A DNA stretch of 26,328 nucleotides from Bacteroidales bacterium UBA1756 (GTDB lineage: Bacteria; Bacteroidota; Bacteroidia; Bacteroidales; WCHB1-69): positions 1 to 26,328 of the forward strand of contig DCHI01000030.1 of the NCBI GenBank assembly GCA_002314795.1, in the 5' to 3' direction. Of the stretch, positions 1 to 6,925 are shown one piece after another; within the stretch, counting starts at the first letter, position 1, and each line of letters starts with the position of its first letter. The translations under genes were made by a program, and so were the position numbers. The notes below the pieces were generated by a model. It had not been told where the DNA came from, did no database searches, and saw only the letters and a list, made by a program, of their open reading frames with translations.

Positions 1-80
1 ACCATAATAAAGACGCTATGCCTCTTACACACAGATACAAACTCTTACATCCCTTGTTTGATGAGAAATTTTGGGGGTCG

Positions 81-88
81 CAAATATA
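81..88 (-). promoter_or_regulatory. Possible leftward promoter, -7 box
   Basis: On the minus strand this reads TATATTTG, a full match to the Bacteroidota -7 consensus TAnnTTTG. No clear TTG -33 box lies about 20 nt upstream. It could drive a gene that begins at the left edge, where a minus-strand ATG is present at 5-3. The gene itself lies outside the window. An 8-bp degenerate match is weak evidence. Confidence 0.35.
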
Positions 89-140
89 GTCTGAAAATCA
101 ATATGTTAACGTATTATCGCAAAAAAGTGTCAAAGTCAGG

Positions 141-166
141 GGAGACTTGAATGGTCTCCTTTTTTT
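141..166 (+). terminator. Intrinsic terminator-like hairpin downstream of uvrC
   Basis: The stem GGAGAC (141-146) pairs with GTCTCC (154-159) around a 7-nt loop and is followed by seven T residues (160-166), so the classical polarity is rightward. No rightward gene ending before it is visible. For leftward uvrC transcripts the same hairpin forms but is not directly followed by a U run. It may still mark the uvrC 3' end. The hairpin is clear; which transcript it serves is not. Confidence 0.5.
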
Positions 167-181
167 GTACCCAACCCTATT

Positions 182-217
182 ACTTTACAAACTTTACAAA
201 CTTTATAAACTTAATAA
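182..217. repeat. Four tandem 9-bp repeats over the uvrC stop codon
   Basis: Units ACTTTACAA (182-190 and 191-199), ACTTTATAA (200-208) and ACTTAATAA (209-217) follow one another without gaps. On the coding (minus) strand the first three units read AGT TTR TAA, that is Ser-Leu-stop. The repeat is in frame with uvrC, so the true stop is followed by two more in-frame Ser-Leu-stop triplets. This looks like replication-slippage duplication of the gene end. Confidence 0.8.
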
Positions 218-2029
218 ACCCTCAACTACTATTTTAGCTTTTGCAGGACCAATCACTTTAGCAATCTCTTCCTCGCTTGCCTCCGAAATACGTTTAACAC
301 TTTTGAAATGTTGTAAAAGCTTGGTTTTTAAAACCTTCCCGATTCCAGGAATCCCGTCCAATTGTGATTCTATACTTTTCTTGGCGCGACGTTTGCGGTG
401 GTGCGCAATCCCGAAATCGTGAACCGCGTCACGTACCCGTTGCAACAGCTTCTGTGCTTCCGACTTTTTGTCGATGTACAGCGGCAGGTCGTCGCCGACG
501 CGGTAAATATCCTCTAACCGTTCGGCAATGCCAACCATAAAAATTTTGTCGGCTAATCCGAGGGCTTGAAGACTGCGGTAGGCCGCATTCAGTTGCCCTT
601 TCCCGCCATCAATGACGATAAGGTCGGGGAGGGGTTTTGCTTCGGCGAGCAGCCGTGAGTAGCGTCGTGTGATGACCTCCTCCATCGTCGCAAAATCGTC
701 GGCACCAACCACCGTTTTGACATTAAAGTGGCGGTACTCTTTCTTTGCCGGCTTCCCGTCGATAAAGCAGACCATTGCGGAAACGGGCTCACATCCTTGC
801 GTGTTTGAGTTGTCAAAACATTCGATATGACGTGGCAAGACGCTCATTCCCAAATCTTTCTGAAGCTGGGTGAGTACTCGCTGACTTCTCCGTTCCGGAT
901 TGACGAGGTCGCGGCGACGGTTCTTTTCTGACATAAAATTGAAAGCGTTTTTCAACGAAAGCTCCAAAAGTTTCTTCTTGTCCCCGCGTTGCGGCACGGA
1001 AAAGGAGTGGCCTTCCACCTCGGTTTCCGGAAGAAATGGCAAAAGGATGTTTGGAAAAAGTTCTCCAAAACGTTCTCTCATTTCCACCATTCCCAAGAAA
1101 AGAAGTTCCTCTTTTGTTTTATCTAACTTATGGGCGATTTCTATCGTATAAGATTGAATCACAGCACCTTCCATAACTCTCATAAAGTTGACGTAGGCAC
1201 TTTGTTCATCTTCAACAATGGAGAAGACATCCAACTGCGTAATTTCCGGATTCACGACGACCGATTTGCCACGGAATTGCGTCAGAATCTCAACTTTCTG
1301 TTTGATTTCTTGTGCCTTTTCAAACTCCCATCGTTCGGCGCAAGCCATCATTTCTGCCTGCAATTGTTTGATAATGAGATTGCTATTTCCTTTTAGTATC
1401 TCAATGATTTTTTTGATGTTGGCTTGATATTCCTCCTTAGAAATCATTTCGGCGCAAGGAGCCGGGCATTTTTTCAGCTGATATTGCAGGCAGGGGCGTT
1501 GTCCCAAATGCAATATTTTGCATCGGCGGACTGGAAAAATTTCGAAAACGGTTTCTAAAAGCGTGTTCATATACCTGACTGAAGCATACGGACCAAAGGT
1601 TTCCTGCCTTTGGTGGTCTGGCGAGCGGGTGGCGAACACTTTCGGAAACTCCTCCTTCGTGACGGCAATCCACGGATAGGTTTTGTCATCTTTTAGAAGG
1701 ATGTTGTATTTGGGTTTGTATTCTTTGATGAGGGTGTTTTCGAGAAGAAGTGCCTCCCATTCCGTATCCACAACCGTAACCTGTATGTCACGGATTTTGC
1801 TGACAAGCACTCTGACCTTGGCCGAATCGTGATTCTTATTGAAATAGGAAGAGACACGGCGTTTCAGGTTCTTTGCCTTGCCGACATAAATCACCTTCCC
1901 GTTTTCGTCTAAATGACGATAAACGCCGGGCTTGGTCGGAAGGGTGGAAAGAATAAGTTGGATGTTACTCCTGACCTTCGTCGGGCTGCTGTTCAAGTCG
2001 TTGTTTTTGTTCTCGGCTGAGTCTGTCAT
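203..2029 (-). CDS. uvrC: Excinuclease ABC subunit C (UvrC)
   Basis: UvrC is the nuclease of nucleotide excision repair. It makes the 3' and 5' incisions around a lesion marked by UvrA-UvrB, in the cytoplasm. The 608-residue product is normal length for the family. Visible domains are an N-terminal GIY-YIG domain (about residues 30-110; GVY and YVGKAKNLKRR), a UVR UvrB-binding motif (about 215-250), the RNase H-like endonuclease core (IECFDNSN, then LIVIDGGKGQL and a DFGIAHHR segment), and a C-terminal helix-hairpin-helix pair (DGIPGIGKVLKTKLL). The ATG at 2029 lies inside the 3' end of the upstream membrane-protein gene, a 65-bp overlap that suggests translational coupling. The only later start before the GIY-YIG core is a TTG near 1996. 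The identity is secure; the exact start is less so. Confidence 0.97.
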   Translation of the reverse strand: MTDSAENKNNDLNSSPTKVRSNIQLILSTLPTKPGVYRHLDENGKVIYVGKAKNLKRRVSSYFNKNHDSAKVRVLVSKIRDIQVTVVDTEWEALLLENTLIKEYKPKYNILLKDDKTYPWIAVTKEEFPKVFATRSPDHQRQETFGPYASVRYMNTLLETVFEIFPVRRCKILHLGQRPCLQYQLKKCPAPCAEMISKEEYQANIKKIIEILKGNSNLIIKQLQAEMMACAERWEFEKAQEIKQKVEILTQFRGKSVVVNPEITQLDVFSIVEDEQSAYVNFMRVMEGAVIQSYTIEIAHKLDKTKEELLFLGMVEMRERFGELFPNILLPFLPETEVEGHSFSVPQRGDKKKLLELSLKNAFNFMSEKNRRRDLVNPERRSQRVLTQLQKDLGMSVLPRHIECFDNSNTQGCEPVSAMVCFIDGKPAKKEYRHFNVKTVVGADDFATMEEVITRRYSRLLAEAKPLPDLIVIDGGKGQLNAAYRSLQALGLADKIFMVGIAERLEDIYRVGDDLPLYIDKKSEAQKLLQRVRDAVHDFGIAHHRKRRAKKSIESQLDGIPGIGKVLKTKLLQHFKSVKRISEASEEEIAKVIGPAKAKIVVEGLLSL

Positions 2030-2417
2030 TTTCCTTTTTGATTACGAAAACTTCAAATATTGCAAACAAGAAGTAAATGATGAGGAATGCGAAAGCAAAA
2101 TTCCATCTATCTTCTTTATTTACAATGATGTATATTAGCATAAAAAGGAGACAGGTCATAAATTTGACGGTGCGTGACACGACATAACCGGAGACGAATT
2201 TTTTGGACTCTCGCATCGAAGCGTCCCGAAGGACGATATAGAGGGTGAATAGCGTCAGGAAAAAGAAAAAGAGTACGATGAAGGGCAGGGCAGGGGAGGA
2301 GTATTTGGGAAAAATTACCGGCATCACGATGGTGGGAATGGTGACGATAATGGTAAAAAGAATGAGACGGAACACATACTTTGGGATTTTAAAATCTGTT
2401 TTTTTAAATAGTTTCAT
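1965..2417 (-). CDS. Hypothetical four-helix inner-membrane protein between atpZ and uvrC
   Basis: This 150-residue protein has four strongly hydrophobic segments: after a short basic N-terminus, around residues 15-37, 43-62, 85-102 and 106-126. It ends in a charged, Gln/Glu-rich tail that is probably cytoplasmic. I do not recognise a characterised family. It starts 3 nt after the atpZ stop and runs 65 bp into uvrC, so it is almost certainly in the same transcript. From memory, many Bacteroidota have an unnamed small membrane protein at this place, between an AtpZ-like gene and atpB, so a role around the F0 sector or its assembly is possible. Here atpB is absent. The gene is convincing; its function is unknown. 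Confidence 0.8.
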   Translation of the reverse strand: MKLFKKTDFKIPKYVFRLILFTIIVTIPTIVMPVIFPKYSSPALPFIVLFFFFLTLFTLYIVLRDASMRESKKFVSGYVVSRTVKFMTCLLFMLIYIIVNKEDRWNFAFAFLIIYFLFAIFEVFVIKKENDRLSREQKQRLEQQPDEGQE

Positions 2418-2420
2418 CGT

Positions 2421-2636
2421 TCAATCTTTCTTTTTGTTTTGTGATAATTTGTTGATCATAACGTACATAGCCAAAGCAATGGCGGCCAAAGCGCATACAA
2501 TAGTAAAAAGGGGCGAAAGGTTGAGCCATTCGTCCAATTTAACACCGCCGTAAGTTCCGCCGGCGATGATGATGCCCATTTGAAAGGCCATTCCGGAGTA
2601 GCTTGCTCCACTGCTCCATTGCCTCTTGTCTGCCAT
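2421..2636 (-). CDS. atpZ: AtpZ/AtpI-family small membrane protein
   Basis: The 71-residue product has a short N-terminus, two transmembrane helices (about residues 14-30 and 41-62) and a lysine-rich C-terminal tail. The first helix carries glycines (GMAFQMGIIIAGGTYGG) and is followed by LDEWL, the pattern of AtpZ/AtpI proteins. These are encoded beside F-type ATP synthase genes and are implicated in c-ring assembly or Mg/Ca handling. The ATG follows the bactofilin stop with no intervening base, so the two are tightly coupled. No ATP synthase gene is in the window, which leaves this one detached from its usual partners. The family call is good; its role in this organism is inferred. Confidence 0.8.
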   Translation of the reverse strand: MADKRQWSSGASYSGMAFQMGIIIAGGTYGGVKLDEWLNLSPLFTIVCALAAIALAMYVMINKLSQNKKKD

Positions 2637-3029
2637 CTACTTCTTGTCTGTGCTCATATCGGGCATAACGGTATTGCCGTTTTGAATTTTGCAATTACCG
2701 ACGAAGTTGGCGCCCGGTTCAATGGACAGTTTGGAAGAAATGATGTTGCCGGCGAGAATGGCCGTTGAACTCAGCGCGATGAGTTCCTTTGCCGTGACGT
2801 TGGCTTTCACTTTGCCGCGGATTTCAATGCTGTGGCACTCGACGTCACCTTCTAACATTCCGGTTTGACCGATGATGACTTTGGAGTCGCATTTGATGTT
2901 CCCTTTGATACTACCGTCAATGCGGCATTCGCTTTTGGCTACAATGTCACCGGTCAGGACGGTTCCTGCAGCAATGACATTGATGTTGTTCCCATTCATT
3001 GGGCTGATTTGGGGGGTGTCGTTTCCCAT
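2637..3029 (-). CDS. Bactofilin (polymer-forming cytoskeletal protein)
   Basis: Bactofilins form nucleotide-free beta-helical filaments that scaffold membrane and cell-wall proteins. The 130-residue product shows the expected short repeating beta strands with glycine turns (TVLTGDIVAKSECRIDGSIKGNI, then GMLEGDVECHSIEIRGKVKANVTAKE, then STAILAGNIISSKLSIEPGA), flanked by unstructured ends. The length is typical. It lies 25 bp downstream of porW and abuts atpZ. From memory, the PorW-bactofilin-AtpZ order is conserved in Bacteroidota, which may mean it organises envelope complexes such as the T9SS; that link is inference. Confidence 0.93.
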   Translation of the reverse strand: MGNDTPQISPMNGNNINVIAAGTVLTGDIVAKSECRIDGSIKGNIKCDSKVIIGQTGMLEGDVECHSIEIRGKVKANVTAKELIALSSTAILAGNIISSKLSIEPGANFVGNCKIQNGNTVMPDMSTDKK

Positions 3030-3054
3030 AATATTGATTTTGATAATGTTATTG

Positions 3055-5727
3055 TTATTTTCCTAAGTAATTTTCGTTAAAGAATTCACCATATTGTGAA
3101 CGGATTCCCTTCTGTTTGTAGTAGTTGCTGTAGTTGGTTGCGCTCATTGCATATACGGTGATGTTCCCTGCTTTGATGTCGGCAGCGAATTTTTCATTTT
3201 TGGAAATGGCATAATAGTAGTCCATTGCAGTCTCCATATTCTCGAAGCGAGAAACGGTTACAATTTGCTCATCTTGAGAAATATAGAATGCGTTGATGGA
3301 GAATTTCTGCAAGCTGTAGAACTCTCTGTCAAAATTGGAAATGTCCGTTTTCAAAGTCATAACATTGCATTTGTGTACATTGACGATGAGCGTAATGTAG
3401 TGCCAATCTTTGGGAGCAAAAGTGAACGGACTCTTTCCAACTGTTTCCAGGTCTGCTATGACAGCTGGTGTTTGCTCCACAACCGGAGCGGGATCAAGGT
3501 CAATGAGCAGAATGCGGGCCAACTCAGCAACTTTCTGGTCTCCGTAATCAGAAAGAACACCTTGGAGGGCTGCCCGGTACGCATCCTTGTTCTGCGTTTG
3601 TCCAATGGAAACCGCACGCACGTAAGCGTATTTGGAACGAAGAACCTTGTCGGTACAGACAGCGAGTGCGTTGTCAGCCAATGAGATAACCTTTTTCCAC
3701 TGTTTTCCCGTAAAGGCCTTGTAGGTCTCCTCGTACTGCGTTTCCAATTTCTTGTTTTCCGCTGCCAGTTTCTGATAATAGTCGGGTTCCCGAATCAGTC
3801 GGGCATAGTCCGTATTGGCATACTTGGTCAGAATGATTTCCTTGGGCGTTTCGGCTTTGCTGCTGCCCATCTCTTTGTAACGGTTGTATTGGATAAACAG
3901 TACGGACGGGGCGAGTTCGTGTTCTGGGAAACGTTTGTAAAATTTGTCCAACATATCCATTCCGCGCGGAACATCGTTCAGAAGGTCGAAATAGATGATG
4001 GCGGCTTGGTACATTGCGTCGGCAATCATCCGATTGGAAGTGTCAACGGCGCCCGGTGTTAACGGAAGATCTTGTGTATAAAAACGTTCCTTCTCCGGAT
4101 CGGTCTCTCTTTTCAGAACGGGATTGCCATTTTCATCGTATTCGGTTGTGTCTTCCTCCGCCTTGTTGGGGTTGTTAAGATCGGCCATATCCTCAAACGA
4201 CATTTGCTGTTTGTTGCTGATACGCCAGTTGTCTTCCAGCTTACGGGTTCCCCATTTTCGGATAAATTCCGTTTTCCCGGCTGCCATCAAAGTGGAGTTG
4301 TAAAAGTACCATTTGCCGCTATTCCCGCTGTTGTTCAATTGGTTATAATTGCTATAACCTAATGCACTTTGCAAAGCAAGTTCTTTGTCGCGTTCCTCTT
4401 TTTCCTTGCGATTCTTTTCGGCTTTATAGGCAGCGATTTTGTTTTTCACCCAATTGTTACGATCCCTTTCGCTCATTTTTGCAATGCGTTGCAAACTGTC
4501 TTGTACGACAACAACTTGCAGATTGTCAACTAATTCTGTCAGAACGGCCGACTTGGTTTTGATGGCATCGTAGTTGGGATAGGTTTTCGGCATTGAGGAA
4601 GTTGCGGTGTCGTAGTAGGCCTTGGCTTGCGGGTATTTCTCTTGGTCGAAGTAGAGGTCAGCCAACTGCAAGGAGGAGTGAGTGCGCTGGAAGCTGTTTT
4701 CTTTGTAGGCGGCAACCGACTGCGCGAGGTGTTCCATCCGTTCCGTCGTATCCTCATCAATGCGGTTGACTTCGGCCATTGCGTAGTAAATCTGGTCTTT
4801 GTAATCTTCGTTCTTCTTATCCTTGAGCATTTTTTCCAGTTCCTTCATAATTTCGGAACGGCGTGTCGGAGAACCATCATAATTGGTTGCCAGGTGCATA
4901 CGGGCGTTGAACTCCATCTCGTAGGAGTCACTCTTCTTGGTGACGTACAGAAAATGTTCGTGAGCAGCGGCGGGCTGTTCCAACTTTTCGTACAACTGTC
5001 CCAAAATATAGTGCATTCGGATTCTGAAATCTTTCTTGGGCTTGTTCTTCAAAACATCTTCAATGTAGTCCGTAGCGGTTTCCAAGTCGCCGTTAGGAAC
5101 GGTCATCTCGTATTCAGCTCCGGCAGCCGCGTACAGCAGGTTCAACTTCTTCGAATTCTTGGGTTGAACGATGTATTTGGTTTCATTGACCAAGTCTTCG
5201 GCACGGGAATAATATTTCTGCCGAAGGGCGCAGCGGATCTCCCAAATTCTGGCCTCTTCCACACAGTTCCCGTCTTTGTGCGTTGTCGCAATGTAACTGA
5301 AAATACGTTGCGCCTGCACGTAATCCTGTTTGTAAAAGTAGGCCTTTCCCATCATCAGATAGGCATCGTCAATGGGCTTCACATACTCTTTCCCTTTAAA
5401 AAACATAGAGTGCTTGTAAATGGATTTGGATGCCTTTTCAATGACTCTATCCATTGAAGGATAGATACTTGACAATTCTTCCTTGGCAGGATAACAATAG
5501 ATGGGAAGGGTGGCAATGAAGTTGTCTTTACAGATTTTTTTGTACTCGATTTCGCCCGTTTTCAGTGCCTCTTGCCCATTGAAGTTGACGTTGAATTTGG
5601 ACGTTAGATTGTGGTATGCACGATTCAACCCCGTGTTCCTACGAGTGGAACACGAAACAGTAATCCCTAAAATCAGAATCAAAACGAGAAGTCGGGACGA
5701 ATATCTATATATATTATTGATTTTCAA
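3055..5727 (-). CDS. porW: T9SS-associated TPR lipoprotein, PorW/SprE family
   Basis: PorW (Porphyromonas) and SprE (Flavobacterium) are lipoproteins required for type IX secretion and, in gliders, motility. The 890-residue product starts with a lipoprotein signal whose lipobox ends at Cys26 (GITVSC). A long tetratricopeptide-like helical array follows (about 90-400, with motifs such as AYLMMGKAYFYKQDYVQAQRIF), then a charged Lys/Glu-rich stretch near 440, more TPR-like sequence (about 600-740) and a C-terminal alpha/beta domain (about 760-880). The start is TTG at 5727: a stop lies a few codons upstream and no ATG lies between it and the lipobox, so this start is effectively forced. Upstream lie a -7 box at 5760-5767 and the 14-bp repeat array. 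The bactofilin follows after 25 bp. Assignment rests on signal, length, TPR content and the bactofilin/AtpZ neighbourhood. Confidence 0.85.
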   Translation of the reverse strand: MKINNIYRYSSRLLVLILILGITVSCSTRRNTGLNRAYHNLTSKFNVNFNGQEALKTGEIEYKKICKDNFIATLPIYCYPAKEELSSIYPSMDRVIEKASKSIYKHSMFFKGKEYVKPIDDAYLMMGKAYFYKQDYVQAQRIFSYIATTHKDGNCVEEARIWEIRCALRQKYYSRAEDLVNETKYIVQPKNSKKLNLLYAAAGAEYEMTVPNGDLETATDYIEDVLKNKPKKDFRIRMHYILGQLYEKLEQPAAAHEHFLYVTKKSDSYEMEFNARMHLATNYDGSPTRRSEIMKELEKMLKDKKNEDYKDQIYYAMAEVNRIDEDTTERMEHLAQSVAAYKENSFQRTHSSLQLADLYFDQEKYPQAKAYYDTATSSMPKTYPNYDAIKTKSAVLTELVDNLQVVVVQDSLQRIAKMSERDRNNWVKNKIAAYKAEKNRKEKEERDKELALQSALGYSNYNQLNNSGNSGKWYFYNSTLMAAGKTEFIRKWGTRKLEDNWRISNKQQMSFEDMADLNNPNKAEEDTTEYDENGNPVLKRETDPEKERFYTQDLPLTPGAVDTSNRMIADAMYQAAIIYFDLLNDVPRGMDMLDKFYKRFPEHELAPSVLFIQYNRYKEMGSSKAETPKEIILTKYANTDYARLIREPDYYQKLAAENKKLETQYEETYKAFTGKQWKKVISLADNALAVCTDKVLRSKYAYVRAVSIGQTQNKDAYRAALQGVLSDYGDQKVAELARILLIDLDPAPVVEQTPAVIADLETVGKSPFTFAPKDWHYITLIVNVHKCNVMTLKTDISNFDREFYSLQKFSINAFYISQDEQIVTVSRFENMETAMDYYYAISKNEKFAADIKAGNITVYAMSATNYSNYYKQKGIRSQYGEFFNENYLGK

Positions 5728-5759
5728 TATCTTATACTATTTTATATAAAAAACGGCTG

Positions 5760-5767
5760 CAAAAATA
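5760..5767 (-). promoter_or_regulatory. Candidate porW promoter, -7 box
   Basis: The minus strand reads TATTTTTG, matching TAnnTTTG, 32 bp upstream of the TTG start of porW. No convincing -33 TTG is seen at the usual spacing. If active, it would start the porW-bactofilin-atpZ-uvrC transcript separately from phoH. Confidence 0.45.
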
Positions 5768-5812
5768 ACGATTTTTGTTAGATAATATTTTTATTGTTAA
5801 TAACTTTTCAAG

Positions 5813-5896
5813 TATGAAGTAGGAGGTATGAAGTAGGAGGTATGAAGTAGGAGGTATGAAGTAGGAGGTATGAAGTAGGAGGTATGAAGTAGGAGG
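5813..5896. repeat. Six perfect tandem copies of a 14-bp unit
   Basis: The unit TATGAAGTAGGAGG is repeated at 5813, 5827, 5841, 5855, 5869 and 5883 with no mismatch, ending 9 bp before the phoH stop codon. Each plus-strand unit contains AGGAGG directly followed by T-ATG. It is too short and lacks spacers, so it is not a CRISPR. It is a microsatellite/VNTR in the phoH-porW intergenic region, upstream of the candidate porW promoter. Confidence 0.97.
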
Positions 5897-5905
5897 GGGA
5901 GGAGT

Positions 5906-6919
5906 TTAAAGGGAGGAAGGGTTTTGTTCTTCGGTTTCGTGCTTGCGGGCTTCTGCCTCCTGTTTTTTCTCGCTTTCCCATTTTTCGTAATGCTGTATGA
6001 TTTTGGTGACGAGATGGTGGCGGACCACGTCGGACTGGTCCATCGTGATGAATTCGATTCCCTTGATTCCTTTTAGAATGCGTTGGGCTTGAATTAGTCC
6101 GGAGTGCTGGTGCCGTGGTAAGTCGACTTGAGTTATGTCTCCGGTAATGAAGAACTTAGCGTTTTTCCCCATACGGGTGAGGAACATTTTAAGTTGTGCC
6201 TCGGTTGCGTTCTGGGCTTCGTCCAAAATGACGTAGGCATTGTCTAAGGTGCGTCCTCTCATAAAAGCCAACGGTGCGATTTCAATGGTTTTGTCTTCCA
6301 GATAGGAAAGCAGTTTTGCCATCGGCATCATATCGCGGAGTGCATCGTACAGCGGCTGGAGATAGGGGTCGAGTTTGTCGCGCAGGTCTCCTGGCAGGAA
6401 CCCGAGATTTTCGCCGGCTTCGACGGCGGGGCGGGTGAGAATGATGCGTTTCACCTGTTTGTTTTTCAGTGCCCGCACGGCCAAAGCCACAGATGTGTAA
6501 GTCTTTCCGGTTCCCGCAGGCCCGATGGCAAAAACCATATCGTTGTCAGCCAAACTCTTGATGAGCTTTTTCTGGTTCGGCGTTATGGCTTTGATGACTT
6601 TTCCCTCCCGTCCGTGCAGAATGATGTCTCCGTTCATTTTATCATTGTCGAGCAAGAAGAAATGTTCGTCTTCGCTGGCGGTGATGTTCAGAATGTCCGT
6701 TTCGGTGAGCCGTTCAAAATGGTCGTAATGCGCTTGCAGAAGTGTAAAACGGGACTCAAAAAGGGTGACATCTTCGTCCGGACCCATAATTTTCAGTTCG
6801 TCACCGCGGGCGGTCAGTTTGAGTTTCGGATAGATGTTTCGTAAAAGGTCGAGATTCCGGTTGTTTTTTCCGTAGATGCCGACGGCGGAGGCCGGCTCAA
6901 TCGTGATGATTTTTTCCAT
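5906..6919 (-). CDS. phoH: PhoH-family P-loop ATPase
   Basis: PhoH-like proteins are cytoplasmic ATPases with a superfamily-1-helicase-like fold, linked to RNA metabolism and stress, with a poorly defined substrate. The 337-residue product has an N-terminal small domain (about 1-110), then PNQKKLIKSL and the Walker A motif GPAGTGKT (133-140). The family block RPAVEAGENLGFLPGDL follows (163-179), then Walker B with VILDEAQNA (230-238) and GDITQVDLP (260-268). The tail is charged and rich in Glu/Lys. All catalytic motifs are intact and the length is usual. It starts 6 bp after pepP ends, so the two are probably co-transcribed. Its 3' end is beside the 14-bp repeat array. Confidence 0.96.
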   Translation of the reverse strand: MEKIITIEPASAVGIYGKNNRNLDLLRNIYPKLKLTARGDELKIMGPDEDVTLFESRFTLLQAHYDHFERLTETDILNITASEDEHFFLLDNDKMNGDIILHGREGKVIKAITPNQKKLIKSLADNDMVFAIGPAGTGKTYTSVALAVRALKNKQVKRIILTRPAVEAGENLGFLPGDLRDKLDPYLQPLYDALRDMMPMAKLLSYLEDKTIEIAPLAFMRGRTLDNAYVILDEAQNATEAQLKMFLTRMGKNAKFFITGDITQVDLPRHQHSGLIQAQRILKGIKGIEFITMDQSDVVRHHLVTKIIQHYEKWESEKKQEAEARKHETEEQNPSSL

Positions 6920-6925
6920 AATTCG

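Noticed and set aside
4627..5457. A 276-codon rightward open frame opposite porW
   Set aside because: It is antisense to a well-supported TPR lipoprotein gene. The translation is low-complexity hydrophobic with no motif, as expected from a shadow frame.
5813..5896. CRISPR array
   Set aside because: The units are 14 bp and directly adjacent with no spacers, and no cas gene is near.
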